Notes: generated by a model from the letters alone, not told the origin. A DNA stretch of 60,131 nt from JAVBLT01 sp031553315 (GCA_031553315.1 JAVBLT010000034.1:1-60131); one strand, 5' to 3'; numbered from the stretch's first letter, positions 17,948-27,622 are shown. Translations and numbers: made by a program.

Positions 17948-19973
17948 CAGGGCCGGGGCTCCGTTTGTAAGGTTCGGGGACGGGCGCGCCGACCTTGCGC
18001 AGCTGGGCGAGGCGGTAGCCGCTCACGCGCAGGATGTGGGCGGGGAGGCCTTTGAGGACATCGCCGGTGATGGAAAGCCAATCGCGCGGGGTGATGGGGT
18101 ATTTGGGGTGGCCGGCAAGCTCGTGCATGAGGGGAATGCGGATGGCGGCGGGGTTGCGGGGGTAGTAGAAGAGGTGCTCGCCGATGTAGAAGCGGCGGGC
18201 GCCTTCGGCTTCAAGGGCGGCGCGCTCACGGGCGGAGAGCCACTGCGTGCCCATCACGTCCATCTCGGGGAGGATGTGGTGGTAATACACGCGGAAGAGG
18301 AAGGGGGAAGGCAGGTCGGGGGGAAGCTTCGACCAGGCCTCCATGTCGCGGCCGTCGAGGCGGTATTGGTCTTTGAGGGAAAGGACGTAGACGCGCCCGC
18401 CGTTTTCGCGCCGCATCTGGTCGATTTGGGAGAGGACGTATTCCGACATGCCGAAGGCGAGAATCAGCTTGTTGAACACCAGCGCCACTGTCGCGACGGT
18501 CAGGGCTCCCACGAGCGTGCCGGCGAGGAACCTGCCGATGCGCACGCGAAGGGTTTTGCCGCTCTCGCAGGTGAGGAAATTGAAGGCGGCCAGCACGGGA
18601 AAGGCCCAGAACTGGGGCACATACCGCACATAACCCACATATTTGGCGGGCTGGGCGAAGGTGGTGATGATGATGACGGCAATCAGCCAAGGGGAGCGGC
18701 ACCTCCGGGTGAGGCACAGCAGCAGGAGCGTGAGCATGATGACCACGCGGAAAGGCGTGCCCAGTCCGCCGACCTGGTCGAGGTGGAATTTGGGGGCGAA
18801 GGGTTTTTTATCGAGCTTCCATTCGTAGTAACGGTGGGCGGCCCATTTGGAGAGGTAGGCGTTGGCGATGCGGCCGAAGTAGCCCATGGCGGCGGCATCG
18901 TCGTTGCGCAGTTCAAAATCTTTGGTGATTTCGGGCGGCTTCACGGCGGGGTCGAAGGAGTGTTGCGGGTAAAAGGGCCCGCCGAAGTGAACCCAGCTCG
19001 TGAGGTACGGCGAAAAGCCGACGACGGCGGCAAAAAGAAAGCCGACGACGTGGGCCAGGAGCCATTTGCGGAGGATGTCGCCGTTGCCCTTGTTCCCGGC
19101 AAGCACGCCCCAGACGATGGGGATGGTGAAGATGAGAAAGCAGAGGCAGGCGGAAACGGCGCCGGTGAATTTCAGGTTGCACCCGAGCACGAGCGAGGCG
19201 GCGCAGTAGTAGAGCCAGGTCACGGCATGGGTGAGGCGATAGGCGCAGGCGCAAAGCAGGGTCATGATCATGAGGCAGTAGAGCGAGCCGTCGTGAGCGC
19301 CGCAAAAGAGGCTGACGACGACGCCGGGGGCGAAGACGATGAGGATCGTGAAAAGCAGGCGCAGCAGCGGGCCGCCGCCGAAAATGCGCGGATACGCCTT
19401 CCAGACCACGCCGAGCAAGGCAAGGGCGGTGAAAAGAATCAGGGTGTCGCCCGATTCCACGTTGCCCGTGAGCTGGTAGGTCACGGCGCTGTAGATCCAG
19501 CCGCCGCGCGGGAGGTAGGCCACATGGTAGGCGTTGAAGGCGAACGGATCGACCTTCATGGCCTGCACGAGCAGCTCGCGGGTCGAATCGAAGACGGGGT
19601 TCCACCCGCGCGCAAGGAGCACGGTGGCGGGCACATGGTAGGCCTGGGCATCCCACCAGGAGAAAACGACAAAAAGGCTGTCGACAAAGAACACGCCCAG
19701 CACAATCAGCAGGAAGCGCAGCATCCGCCTGAGACCGGCGCCTCGCGTTTCGCCGGGGAGGCAGAGCGCGAGGCAGCAGGCCAGGGCGGCGAGACCGTGC
19801 CAGCCTTTCACGCTCGCGCCCACCAGAAGGCCGAGCGAGGCGATCACCACGGCGAGCGTGGGAAACATGAGCACGATAAAGGCCATCGGGATGCGCGGCG
19901 CGCAGGCCCACGCTCCGGCGATCCGCGCACCGGCGGCGCGGGCAAGATCCCTGATTTTCGGGGGGAGGTTCAT
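17937..19973 (-). CDS. GT-C-like polytopic membrane protein
   Basis: A 678-residue protein with about 11-12 hydrophobic segments up to about residue 500 and a soluble C-terminal ~170 residues. The first large loop contains 'FSWWDAQAYHVPATVLL', an acidic/aromatic loop motif like that of GT-C glycosyltransferases (ArnT/PMT/ALG types), and the second loop contains 'YLPRGGWIYSA'. A role in transferring a sugar from a polyprenyl carrier is therefore plausible and fits a position next to kdsB, but no exact family could be assigned. The ATG overlaps the stop codon of the M18 peptidase gene. Confidence 0.65.
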   Translation of the reverse strand: MNLPPKIRDLARAAGARIAGAWACAPRIPMAFIVLMFPTLAVVIASLGLLVGASVKGWHGLAALACCLALCLPGETRGAGLRRMLRFLLIVLGVFFVDSLFVVFSWWDAQAYHVPATVLLARGWNPVFDSTRELLVQAMKVDPFAFNAYHVAYLPRGGWIYSAVTYQLTGNVESGDTLILFTALALLGVVWKAYPRIFGGGPLLRLLFTILIVFAPGVVVSLFCGAHDGSLYCLMIMTLLCACAYRLTHAVTWLYYCAASLVLGCNLKFTGAVSACLCFLIFTIPIVWGVLAGNKGNGDILRKWLLAHVVGFLFAAVVGFSPYLTSWVHFGGPFYPQHSFDPAVKPPEITKDFELRNDDAAAMGYFGRIANAYLSKWAAHRYYEWKLDKKPFAPKFHLDQVGGLGTPFRVVIMLTLLLLCLTRRCRSPWLIAVIIITTFAQPAKYVGYVRYVPQFWAFPVLAAFNFLTCESGKTLRVRIGRFLAGTLVGALTVATVALVFNKLILAFGMSEYVLSQIDQMRRENGGRVYVLSLKDQYRLDGRDMEAWSKLPPDLPSPFLFRVYYHHILPEMDVMGTQWLSARERAALEAEGARRFYIGEHLFYYPRNPAAIRIPLMHELAGHPKYPITPRDWLSITGDVLKGLPAHILRVSGYRLAQLRKVGAPVPEPYKRSPGPDED

Positions 19974-21403
19974 CAGGCCTTTTCAAAGAAGGCGCGGTAA
20001 GCGCGGTAGGTCATGTAGGCGTCGAACTTGGAGGCGGCTTCCCACGGGGCGTGCATGTTGAAGAGCGGGGTGCCCATGTCGACCACGTTCATGCCGTAGT
20101 AGGCCATGTAGCGGGCGATGGTGCCGCCGCCGCCGATATCGACCTTGCCGAGTTCGCCGACCTGCCAGATCACGCCGGCGGCATCGAAAATGCCGCGCAG
20201 GCGGGCGAGGAATTCGGCGCTGGCGTCGCTGGAGCCGCTCTTGCCGCCGGAGCCGGTGTATTTCATGAGGCAGGCGCCGGCGTTGAGCCTGGCCATGTTG
20301 CCGGGGGAGCTGACGCTGTCGAACTTGGGGTCGTGGGCGGCGCAGACGTCGGCCGAGAGCATGGAGGAGGCTTCGAGGGCGCGGCGGGTGAAGATGTCGG
20401 AATAGGCTTTTTCCTGGCGGTAGATGAGCTCGGCGATGCTGTTTTCGAAGAAGGTGGAATCCATGCCGGTGGCGCCGACGGAGCCGATTTCTTCTTTGTC
20501 GCAGAGGAGGACGGTGGCGGTGCGGCCGGGCGTGGCGGCGAGGTCGAGCAGCGCTTTGAGGCCGGCGTAGGCGCAGATGCGGTCGTCGTGACCGTAGCCT
20601 GTGATCATGGCTCGGTCGAGGCCGAGCTCGCGGGGCTGCCCGGCAGGGACGATTTCAAGCTCGGCGCTGACGAGGTCTTGCTCGGTGACGGCGTATCGGG
20701 CCTCGAGGATGCGCAGCACATGGAGGCGCACTTTGTCTTTCACGGCTTCGTCCTCAAGCGCTTCGGGGCAGGCGGTGGTGGCGGCGATCACGTCGAGGCT
20801 CTCGCCGGGGAAGGCTTCGCGCAAGACCTTTCCGGCTTGCTCCTGGCCGAGGTGGGGCAAAATGTCGGAAATCATGAAGACGGGGTCTTCGGGTTTGTCG
20901 CCGATGGCGATGTCCGCTTTGGAGCCGTCGGCCCTGATCACGGTTCCGTAGAGGGCGAGCGGATGGGCGACCCAGTGGAACTTCTTGATGCCGCCGTAGT
21001 AGTGGGTGTCGAAATAGGCGACGCCGCCGTTTTCGGCGAGGGGCACGGGCTTGAGGTCGATGCGGGGGGCGTCGGTGTGGCCGCCGACGACGTTGACGCC
21101 GTCTTTGACGGGTTCTTTGCCGATGACGGCGGCGAAGAGGGTCTTGCCGTGATACCCGCGATACACTTTGTCTCCGGCCTTGAGGGTTTTGAAGGCGGCG
21201 AGCTCGCGGTAGCCTTTGGCTTCAAGCAACGCCACGGCTTCGCTGTAGGCGAGGCGCTCGGTTTTGGCCGCGCCGAGGTAGGCCATGTAGGTTTTGCAGT
21301 AGGCTTCCATTTCGGCGCGCTGGGCGGGGGTGAGCTTTTGCTCCTGCGATTCGCGGGTGTAAAGCTGGCGGACGGGGGAACTCTTTTTCTCTTTTCTGGC
21401 CAT
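19973..21403 (-). CDS. M18-family metalloaminopeptidase
   Basis: A 476-residue protein of the M18 (aspartyl aminopeptidase) family. The dinuclear-zinc ligands are visible in order: His109 (GGHTDAPR), Asp273 (GYGHDDR), catalytic Glu304 and ligand Glu305 (CDKEEIGS), Asp352 (SADVCAAHD), His451 (MHAPWE). There is no signal peptide, so it is cytoplasmic; M18 enzymes trim N-terminal residues from peptides as dodecamers. The length and the 'DKEEIGSVGATG' block match the bacterial group called M18 aminopeptidase 1/2. The gene lies 13 bases after the EEP-family gene and overlaps the next membrane-protein gene. Confidence 0.92.
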   Translation of the reverse strand: MARKEKKSSPVRQLYTRESQEQKLTPAQRAEMEAYCKTYMAYLGAAKTERLAYSEAVALLEAKGYRELAAFKTLKAGDKVYRGYHGKTLFAAVIGKEPVKDGVNVVGGHTDAPRIDLKPVPLAENGGVAYFDTHYYGGIKKFHWVAHPLALYGTVIRADGSKADIAIGDKPEDPVFMISDILPHLGQEQAGKVLREAFPGESLDVIAATTACPEALEDEAVKDKVRLHVLRILEARYAVTEQDLVSAELEIVPAGQPRELGLDRAMITGYGHDDRICAYAGLKALLDLAATPGRTATVLLCDKEEIGSVGATGMDSTFFENSIAELIYRQEKAYSDIFTRRALEASSMLSADVCAAHDPKFDSVSSPGNMARLNAGACLMKYTGSGGKSGSSDASAEFLARLRGIFDAAGVIWQVGELGKVDIGGGGTIARYMAYYGMNVVDMGTPLFNMHAPWEAASKFDAYMTYRAYRAFFEKA

Positions 21404-21416
21404 GATTCAATTTCCT

Positions 21417-22238
21417 TTAAAGGCTTTGCAGGGTGACGATCAGCGCGAGGTGGTCTGAGGCGGGCGGTTCGCCTTCGGGGGCTCCCCGGCGGCCGGAAAC
21501 CGCTTCGCCGCCGGTGCCGACGACCAGCCCCCATGTTCCACTTTTCGGGAAGACGTAGACATGGTCGATGGCTTTGCCGCCGCCGAGATAGGTTGCTTTC
21601 TCCGGTTCGGGGGTCAGGCACCCAAACACTTCATTCAGGCGCGTCAATTCGGGTGAATCGTATGCGGCGTTGAGGTCGCCGGCGATGATGACGCGGTCGG
21701 CGGGGTTTGCCGCATAGTGGGCGATGATGCCTTCGACCTGCGCAAGGCGGCTGGCGCTGCTCGCATGGCACAAATGGGTGGCGCAGACGGAAAGGGTTTT
21801 GCCGCCTGCCATCGTGTAGCGGGCATCGATGAACACGCGCGCTTCGCCGGTTCCGGGCAGGCGAACGGTCTTCAGGCCGGCGGGTTTGGTTTTACTGAGC
21901 AATGCGTTGCCGTAGTCGCCGCCGCCAATGGAGACGGCTTTGCCGAAATGCTCGAAGGGATACCCGGCGGCTTCGGCGAGCACGGCGGAGGTGTCGCGCC
22001 TGGGGTTGCCGTAGCGGCCGATGTTTTTATCGACCTCCTGAAGGGCGACGAAATCGGCGCCCGAATCGCGGATGATTGCGGCGGTGCGCTCCACGTTCAT
22101 CGGTTGCGTGAACCCGTATGCGCCGGCGGCGCCTCCGGCGACATTGAAGGTGAGCACCTTCAGGCGCATCGGCACAACGCCTTCTCCCTGGGCGGCGGAA
22201 GCAAGGAAAAGAAAAAAAAAGGTGTTTAAAGCGCGCAT
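21417..22238 (-). CDS. exported endonuclease/exonuclease/phosphatase-family hydrolase
   Basis: A 273-residue protein with a short signal peptide (MRALNTFFFLFLASAAQG). EEP-fold motifs in order: 'LTFNVAGG' (Asn), 'LQEVD' (metal-binding Glu), 'CATHLCHAS', 'IAGDLNAAYDSPE' (Asp-x-Asn) and the C-terminal SDHLA with catalytic His. The family spans DNases, sphingomyelinases and inositol-phosphate phosphatases; export argues against a DNA-repair role. Its own promoter lies at 22268-22296, so it can be transcribed apart from the efflux genes upstream. Confidence 0.86.
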   Translation of the reverse strand: MRALNTFFFLFLASAAQGEGVVPMRLKVLTFNVAGGAAGAYGFTQPMNVERTAAIIRDSGADFVALQEVDKNIGRYGNPRRDTSAVLAEAAGYPFEHFGKAVSIGGGDYGNALLSKTKPAGLKTVRLPGTGEARVFIDARYTMAGGKTLSVCATHLCHASSASRLAQVEGIIAHYAANPADRVIIAGDLNAAYDSPELTRLNEVFGCLTPEPEKATYLGGGKAIDHVYVFPKSGTWGLVVGTGGEAVSGRRGAPEGEPPASDHLALIVTLQSL

Positions 22239-22267
22239 CGACTCTCTCCGGTCATCACTAAGGCTGT

Positions 22268-22296
22268 ATCATAGCACCGGAGGCGGCGGTTGTCGA
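22268..22296 (-). promoter_or_regulatory. promoter upstream of the EEP-hydrolase gene
   Basis: On the minus strand TCGACA, 17 bases, TATGAT, each one mismatch from consensus, about 30 bases before the ATG at 22238. It is the only sizeable gap (69 bases) within the run 27592-17144 and probably starts a separate transcript for EEP-M18-GT-C-HAD-kdsB. Confidence 0.6.
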
Positions 22297-22307
22297 GGGT
22301 TTCCGTG

Positions 22308-23585
22308 TTATTCGTGGCGCAAGGCGTCGATGGGATCGAGGCTGGCGGCGCGAAGGGCCGGGTAAAGCCCGAAGACGATGCCCGTGAGCGCGCTGATGCC
22401 GAAGGCGAGAATGAGGCTGTAGGCGCGGATGCAAGTCGCCACGCCGGTGAACCAGGTGATGGCAAAGGGAATCGCCACGCCCACCAGAAGGCCCAGAAGG
22501 CCGCCGGTGACGGAGATGACGCAGGTGTTGATGAGGAATTGGATGACGATCCTGTTTTTGCGCGCGCCGATGGCCCGGCGGATGCCGATCTCCTTGGTGC
22601 GCTCGGTCACGGAGGCGAGCATGATGTTCATGATGCCGATGCCGCCCACGAGCAGGGAGATGCCGGCGATGGCGCCGAGCACGATGTTGTACATTTTCTT
22701 GCTGCGCTCGGCCTCGCGCAGGAGCGTGAGGGGCACGTTGATCCTGTAGTCGGCCTTTTTATGGAAGCGCTTGAGGAGGGGCTCGAGGGCGGTGGCGGCG
22801 GGCTCGACGTCTTTCACGCCGTTCATCTGCACGACGATGCGGCTGAGCTCCACGCGTTCGCCTTCCACGCTGCTTCTGCCGACCATGCGCAGGTTGGCCT
22901 CGCCGAAGAGGCGGCGGCCGGTGGTGATGGGGATGTAGGCGTCGGTCTGGGTATCGGGAGCCTGCTGGGTGCCGGTATCGGAATCGTTTTGAATCACGCC
23001 GACCACTTCGAAGACGTTGCCTCCGATGCGGATGCGCTCGCCAAGCACGCTTTGGCCGGGCAGGAGCTTGCGCATGCCGTGCTCGGTGAGGATGCAGACG
23101 TTGACCACGCCGCTCATATCCTTAGAGCCGAGCACGCGACCGGCCAGCATGGGGCGCTTCACGATTTCAAACCAGGCGGGGGTGGTTTCGACCACGCGGA
23201 GCTGAAGGGTGCGCTCGTGCATGCGCGCGTCGCGCTGGGCAATGCGCACGGGCACGGTCTGGCGCACGCCGGAGACGGTCTCGCGGATGCGGATTTCGTC
23301 GTCGTAAAGCAAACCGTAGGAGAGCACGCGGGAGCGGTCGCCGGTCATGCCTTCCTCTTCCGATCCGGGCTTGACGGATTCGATGATGATGTTGTCGCTG
23401 CCGAGGCGGCGGATCGATTCGAGCGCCTGTTCGCTGGCGCCTTCGCCCACGGCGAGCATGGCGACCACGCTGCCCACGCCGAAGACCATGCCGAGCATGG
23501 TGAGAATGGATCGGGCCTTGTGCCGCCAGATGTCGGTCAGGCCGAGCTTGATGAAGGGCCAGAAGAAGGCGAGGGTACGCGTCAC
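22308..23585 (-). CDS. MacB-type ABC transporter permease
   Basis: A 425-residue MacB/LolC-class permease. One N-terminal membrane helix ('ILTMLGMVFGVGSVVAMLAV') is followed by a MacB periplasmic core domain (about 60-280) and three C-terminal helices including the conserved 'GGIGIMNIMLASVTERTKEIGIRRAIGA' region and 'LYPALRAASLDPIDALRHE' end. The ATPase is a separate protein encoded just upstream, with a 4-base overlap. With the MacA- and TolC-like partners it should form a tripartite mechanotransmitting pump for an unidentified substrate. Confidence 0.9.
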   Translation of the reverse strand: MTRTLAFFWPFIKLGLTDIWRHKARSILTMLGMVFGVGSVVAMLAVGEGASEQALESIRRLGSDNIIIESVKPGSEEEGMTGDRSRVLSYGLLYDDEIRIRETVSGVRQTVPVRIAQRDARMHERTLQLRVVETTPAWFEIVKRPMLAGRVLGSKDMSGVVNVCILTEHGMRKLLPGQSVLGERIRIGGNVFEVVGVIQNDSDTGTQQAPDTQTDAYIPITTGRRLFGEANLRMVGRSSVEGERVELSRIVVQMNGVKDVEPAATALEPLLKRFHKKADYRINVPLTLLREAERSKKMYNIVLGAIAGISLLVGGIGIMNIMLASVTERTKEIGIRRAIGARKNRIVIQFLINTCVISVTGGLLGLLVGVAIPFAITWFTGVATCIRAYSLILAFGISALTGIVFGLYPALRAASLDPIDALRHE

Positions 23586-24307
23586 GATCCGCTCTCCCGG
23601 ATGGTTTGGATGAGGCCGTCTTTCAGCACCAGCTGCACGCGGGCGTTTTCGGCGATGTCGGGCTCATGCGTGACCACGATGATGGTTTTCCCCTGCTGGT
23701 GAAGCTCGCGGAAGAGCGCCATGATTTGCACGCTGGTGGCGGTATCGAGGTTGCCGGTGGGTTCGTCGGCCAAAAGCAGGGAGGGTTCGTTGGCGAGGGC
23801 GCGGGCGACGGCGACGCGCTGGCGCTGGCCGCCGGAGAGCTCCATCGGCAGGTGGTGCATGCGGTGCTCCATGCCCACTTTTTCGGCGAGCTCGATGGCG
23901 CGGCGGCGGCGTTCGCCTTGCGATTTGCCGAGGTAGAGCATGGGCACTTCGATGTTTTCCAGCACGGTGAGCTGGGGAATGAGGTGAAAGCTCTGGAAGA
24001 TGAAGCCGAGGTTTTTCAGGCGGTGGTCGCTGAGGTGGTTGTCTTCCATTTCGGCGACGTTTTGGCCGCCGAGCCAGTATTGGCCGGAGCTGGGGCGGTC
24101 GAGGCAGCCGAGGATGTTGAGCATGGTGCTTTTGCCCGATCCGCTGGAGCCCATGATGGCCCAGTAATCGCCCTGGTGAATGGAAAAGCTCACGCCGGAA
24201 AGCGCGTGGACGACCTCGTCGCCGACCTGGTAGCTGCGGCGCACATCCACAAGGCGGAGCACTTCAGGCGCGGTCGGCGGGGGGGGCGGGAGGCGTTCAG
24301 GGCTCAC
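23582..24307 (-). CDS. MacB-type ABC transporter ATPase
   Basis: A 241-residue ABC ATPase. Walker A GSSGSGKST (53-61), Q-loop 'FIFQSFHLIPQLTV', signature LSGGQRQ (157-163), Walker B 'LLLADEPTGNLD', H-loop 'VVTHEP'. 'ADEPTGNLD' and 'GQYWLGGQNV' are typical of the MacB/LolD group. It is translated in overlap with both the adaptor gene upstream (11 bases) and the permease gene downstream (4 bases). Confidence 0.93.
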   Translation of the reverse strand: MSPERLPPPPPTAPEVLRLVDVRRSYQVGDEVVHALSGVSFSIHQGDYWAIMGSSGSGKSTMLNILGCLDRPSSGQYWLGGQNVAEMEDNHLSDHRLKNLGFIFQSFHLIPQLTVLENIEVPMLYLGKSQGERRRRAIELAEKVGMEHRMHHLPMELSGGQRQRVAVARALANEPSLLLADEPTGNLDTATSVQIMALFRELHQQGKTIIVVTHEPDIAENARVQLVLKDGLIQTIRESGS

Positions 24308-25862
24308 GCGGCTTGCCTCCTCCGCCAGGGGCGGCGGAACGTTTTTTGGGGCGGTCGGCGGCGGGATCCTTTTCCTTTTCGTCTTTCTGCTTGGCGGTGT
24401 CTTTGATCGGGGGGGCGAGGAGGACTTTTTCGCCGGGGGTGAGGCCGGAGAGAATGCGGATCATGCGGTTGTTGTCGAGCCCCACTTCGACGGCGCGGGG
24501 CACGGGCTTGCCGTCGGGCTCCGGGAGGTAGACGCAGTGGGCCTCGCCCTCGCGGACTACACACTGGATGGGCACGAAGACCGCGTTGTCGTACACCTCG
24601 CGCACGAGCTCCACATCGCAGCTCATGCCGGAGCGGATCACGGGGTCGTTGGCGGCAAACTCGATTTCACACTTGTAGAGCTTCACGTCGGGGCTGAGGT
24701 TGGCGCTTTGGCCATCGGGCAGGAGGCCGATTTTCACAAGCTTGCCGCTGAAGACCTTGCCGGGGAGCGCATCGATTTTGATGTTGACGTGCATCCCCTG
24801 GCGGAGCTTGTTGAGGCTGGCTTCGGGAATCATCACCTCCACAATCATGCCCGATTCAAGCGGAATGTAGATCAGTTCCTGGCGCTGGTTGGCGGTTCCG
24901 CCCGCGCGCAGGGGCTGGGCCCACCACTGGCGGCGGGAAATCTGCACGGAGGAGGCGTAGAGCACAATGCCGTTGGTGGGGGCGAGCACGCGGCTTTTCT
25001 CGATTTGGAAATCGAGCTCGGCGAGGCGGTTGGTGGAGCGGGTGTAATCGCGCAGCTTGGCGGCCACTTCGCTTTCAATCTGGCGGATGGTGGCTTTGTT
25101 CTGCCACTGGGTGCGCTTGAATTTGCGGTCGTTGCGGCGCAGGTCGGATTCATAGCGGGCGGTGTCTTTGTAAACGGTGAAGTTGGTGTAGACGTTCATC
25201 TTGGTGTTGGCCATCGCCAGGGTGATGGCGGCGCGCTGGGCGGCGATCTGGTCGGCCTGAAGCTCGGTGCGGGTGAGGTAGCCTTCCTTAGAGAGCTTTT
25301 GGGACCAGGTGAGCTTTTCCTCTGCGCGCTGAAGCTCTTCGTTGGCGAGGGCGATGTCGGACTCAAACTGGCGGAGCTGCTGAGGGTGGTCGCCTTCCTG
25401 GTATTTCTGAAGATCCATTTCGCTGAGCTTGAGGTCGATTTCGGCATCCTGGAGCATGGCTTCGCGTTCGCCGCGGGTGATTTCGAGGTTTTCCTGGGCG
25501 ATGAGGAGCGCGGATTCCTTGTTGGCCACGTCGACCTCCTGCTCTTTCCGCTTTTCGATGAGGGTGCTGGCGTCGAACTCCAGCAGAAGCTCGCCGGCCT
25601 CGACCTTGGTGCCTTCCTCGATGACCCAGATGATGGTGTTGTTGCCTTCGAGCTCGCTGATGATGTCGACCTTGTCTCGGCTCTGCACGGAACCGCTCGA
25701 GGAAACGGAAATGGTGAGCGGCCCGCTGGCCACTTCATGAAGCGGCATGTTTTCAGGCGCCGACGCCTTGCCTTTCAACGCCAGGAAAAGCGCGAGGGTC
25801 ACCGCGGCGGCGGCGGTGGCGCCCCACACTGCGGCTTTTTTCTTTTTTCCTCCAATAGCCAT
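24297..25862 (-). CDS. MacA/HlyD-like periplasmic adaptor protein
   Basis: A 521-residue membrane-fusion protein. An N-terminal anchor helix ('AVWGATAAAAVTLALFLAL') is followed by a lipoyl half-motif ('SSSGSVQSRDKVDIISELEGN'), a long alpha-helical hairpin with coiled-coil character (about 95-265), the second lipoyl half ('SRVLAPTNGIVLYA'), a beta-barrel ('IPEASLNKLRQGMHVNIKIDALPGKVFSGKL') and a membrane-proximal domain. It is about 150 residues longer than E. coli MacA, mostly in the hairpin, plus a charged Lys/Pro-rich tail. It should bridge the MacB-like permease and the TolC-like channel. The start codon overlaps the tolC-like stop. Confidence 0.88.
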   Translation of the reverse strand: MAIGGKKKKAAVWGATAAAAVTLALFLALKGKASAPENMPLHEVASGPLTISVSSSGSVQSRDKVDIISELEGNNTIIWVIEEGTKVEAGELLLEFDASTLIEKRKEQEVDVANKESALLIAQENLEITRGEREAMLQDAEIDLKLSEMDLQKYQEGDHPQQLRQFESDIALANEELQRAEEKLTWSQKLSKEGYLTRTELQADQIAAQRAAITLAMANTKMNVYTNFTVYKDTARYESDLRRNDRKFKRTQWQNKATIRQIESEVAAKLRDYTRSTNRLAELDFQIEKSRVLAPTNGIVLYASSVQISRRQWWAQPLRAGGTANQRQELIYIPLESGMIVEVMIPEASLNKLRQGMHVNIKIDALPGKVFSGKLVKIGLLPDGQSANLSPDVKLYKCEIEFAANDPVIRSGMSCDVELVREVYDNAVFVPIQCVVREGEAHCVYLPEPDGKPVPRAVEVGLDNNRMIRILSGLTPGEKVLLAPPIKDTAKQKDEKEKDPAADRPKKRSAAPGGGGKPREP

Positions 25863-27592
25863 TACAAGACACTCCCGTAGAGATCAATCAATCCGAAACC
25901 GTTTACATCCAGCGCGGCGGCGTCGCGGCGCAGTTCCAATTCACGCATCTGCCAGCTCACCACGGCGGAGAGGAAGGCGTTTTGCGTGGTCAAAAGGGCG
26001 TTTTGGGCTTCGAGCAGGTCACGCATCTGCGAGCGGCCCGCCTCCATATACATCTCGGTGCTGGCCACGCGGCGGCGGGCAAGGGCCACGGCCCGGCGCT
26101 GAATGGAAAAGGAGGAACGGGCGGCCTCGATGCTGCGTAAATCGGCGCGAAGAGCCTGGCGGATCTGGTCTTCCTTGAGGCTCACATCGCGCCTGGAGCG
26201 CTCGAGGGCGATCAGGGCGGCGCGGTAGGCGTTGCGCTCGGCGCGGCGGTTCCAGGGCCAATCGGCCCGCAGGCGGGCGAACCACGATTCGGATCCCGAC
26301 CAGCCGCTCCCGCCGCTCACGCGATCGCTCCCGGCGGAAACGCCCAGATCGAGCCCCAGGTCGGCGCGAAGGGCATCGGCGCGCACAGCAAGCTTACGCG
26401 TTGCATCGGCCACGCCGCCGAGGGTCACTTGAAAATCATGCCGGTTCTCAAGGGCGAAGGCGCAGAGCTTCACTTCGTCGGGCGCCGGCGCGAGCTCGCC
26501 CGCCTCGATTTGGTTCATCCGCGCTTCGAGATCCTTCTGGAGCCGGGCAAGCACCGAGCGATCCACGTCGAACGCCGATTCGGGCGGCAACCCCAAGGCC
26601 ATGCGGAAGGAATCGAGCGCGTTGGCGTAGCTGCGTTCGTTGGCGACCACGTTTTCCTCGGCGGAGAGGTAATCCTGCGTGGCCTGGTCGGCCTGGATGG
26701 GATCCATGCGCTCGGCTTTGCGGAGGGCCTCCGCGCGGTTTTTGTTACGCTCCAGGCGCTGGGCGGTGCTCCGGGCGTTGTCCACGCGCTGCCCGGCTTC
26801 GAGCACGCCAAGGTAGCTGCCGATGATGCTCACGGCGTAGGTCTGGCGGTAGTGGGCGAAGGTGTGGAGGGAATCGACGAGGTTGCGCTCGGCCTGGCGG
26901 AGCGGCTCCATGACCACGTCGCGCCCCGAACCGCGCAGCAGCGGAATGGAAAGCGAAAGGTCGCCCACAAGGCCGAGGGAATCCCAATCGTTGCGCAGGA
27001 GGCGAGTCACGTCGAGCGCGAGCGAACCGAGCAGCGTGGCGCCGTTTTCAAACTTGCGCCTGAACCCCGCGCCCGCGCCGGCGGTGGCCTTCAGATCGGA
27101 AAAGTTTCCGGCGGGGTCGTTTTGAAGCGCGGCGAGCATCATCCCCGAGAAGGTGGTCTCAAAGCCGTAAATCTCCTGGTCGAGATCAAGCGCGCGCAGA
27201 AAAACCGCCTCCTTGAGGCTTTGATACTGGCGGTCATTGGCGGCGCCCGCGGCGAGGGCATCGTCAAGCGAAAGCCTGTAAGCGCCGTTGGTGGCGTGGC
27301 CGGTCGGCGCGCGACCGGTGGCGCCCCGCAGCAATTCCTCCACGGCATCTCCGCCCTGCGCGCGCTCCTGAAGCATCAGGCGGAGCGTCAACGCTTCGGC
27401 AGGCCGTGAAATCGTAAAACCGTTGGTCACGGCGACAATGCCGCCACTGTAGCGCTGAACGAGACGGGTCGCCGATTCATCCGATTCGGTGACCGCCCGT
27501 TCCGGCGTCATACATCCCGCCAGCATCATCGTAAACAGGAGAGCGCTCCCTCCCAGCGTCATGAAAAATCCGGTCCACACGGCCCGAACCAT
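25862..27592 (-). CDS. TolC-family outer-membrane efflux lipoprotein
   Basis: A 576-residue outer-membrane efflux protein. The signal peptide ends in a lipobox (LAGC, about Cys27), then comes a variable N-terminal region. Two OEP repeats follow, the second with the long helix 'LKEDQIRQALRADLRSIEAARSSFSIQRRAVALARRRV' and the terminal 'LLEAQNALLTTQNAFLSAVVSW' motif. First gene of the tolC-macA-macB operon. A weak TATAGA -10-like box lies upstream in the 95-base gap shared with the divergent GH20-like gene. The substrate is unknown. Confidence 0.86.
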   Translation of the reverse strand: MVRAVWTGFFMTLGGSALLFTMMLAGCMTPERAVTESDESATRLVQRYSGGIVAVTNGFTISRPAEALTLRLMLQERAQGGDAVEELLRGATGRAPTGHATNGAYRLSLDDALAAGAANDRQYQSLKEAVFLRALDLDQEIYGFETTFSGMMLAALQNDPAGNFSDLKATAGAGAGFRRKFENGATLLGSLALDVTRLLRNDWDSLGLVGDLSLSIPLLRGSGRDVVMEPLRQAERNLVDSLHTFAHYRQTYAVSIIGSYLGVLEAGQRVDNARSTAQRLERNKNRAEALRKAERMDPIQADQATQDYLSAEENVVANERSYANALDSFRMALGLPPESAFDVDRSVLARLQKDLEARMNQIEAGELAPAPDEVKLCAFALENRHDFQVTLGGVADATRKLAVRADALRADLGLDLGVSAGSDRVSGGSGWSGSESWFARLRADWPWNRRAERNAYRAALIALERSRRDVSLKEDQIRQALRADLRSIEAARSSFSIQRRAVALARRRVASTEMYMEAGRSQMRDLLEAQNALLTTQNAFLSAVVSWQMRELELRRDAAALDVNGFGLIDLYGSVL

Positions 27593-27622
27593 GCGTTTCC
27601 TCCAATCAAACCGTCAAAGCTC

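Noticed and set aside
17757..20000. A 747-codon plus-strand frame opposite the HAD and GT-C-like genes
   Set aside because: Shadow frame of low-complexity composition (Gly/Glu/His/Ala); the minus-strand products have clear motifs and overlap in operon fashion.
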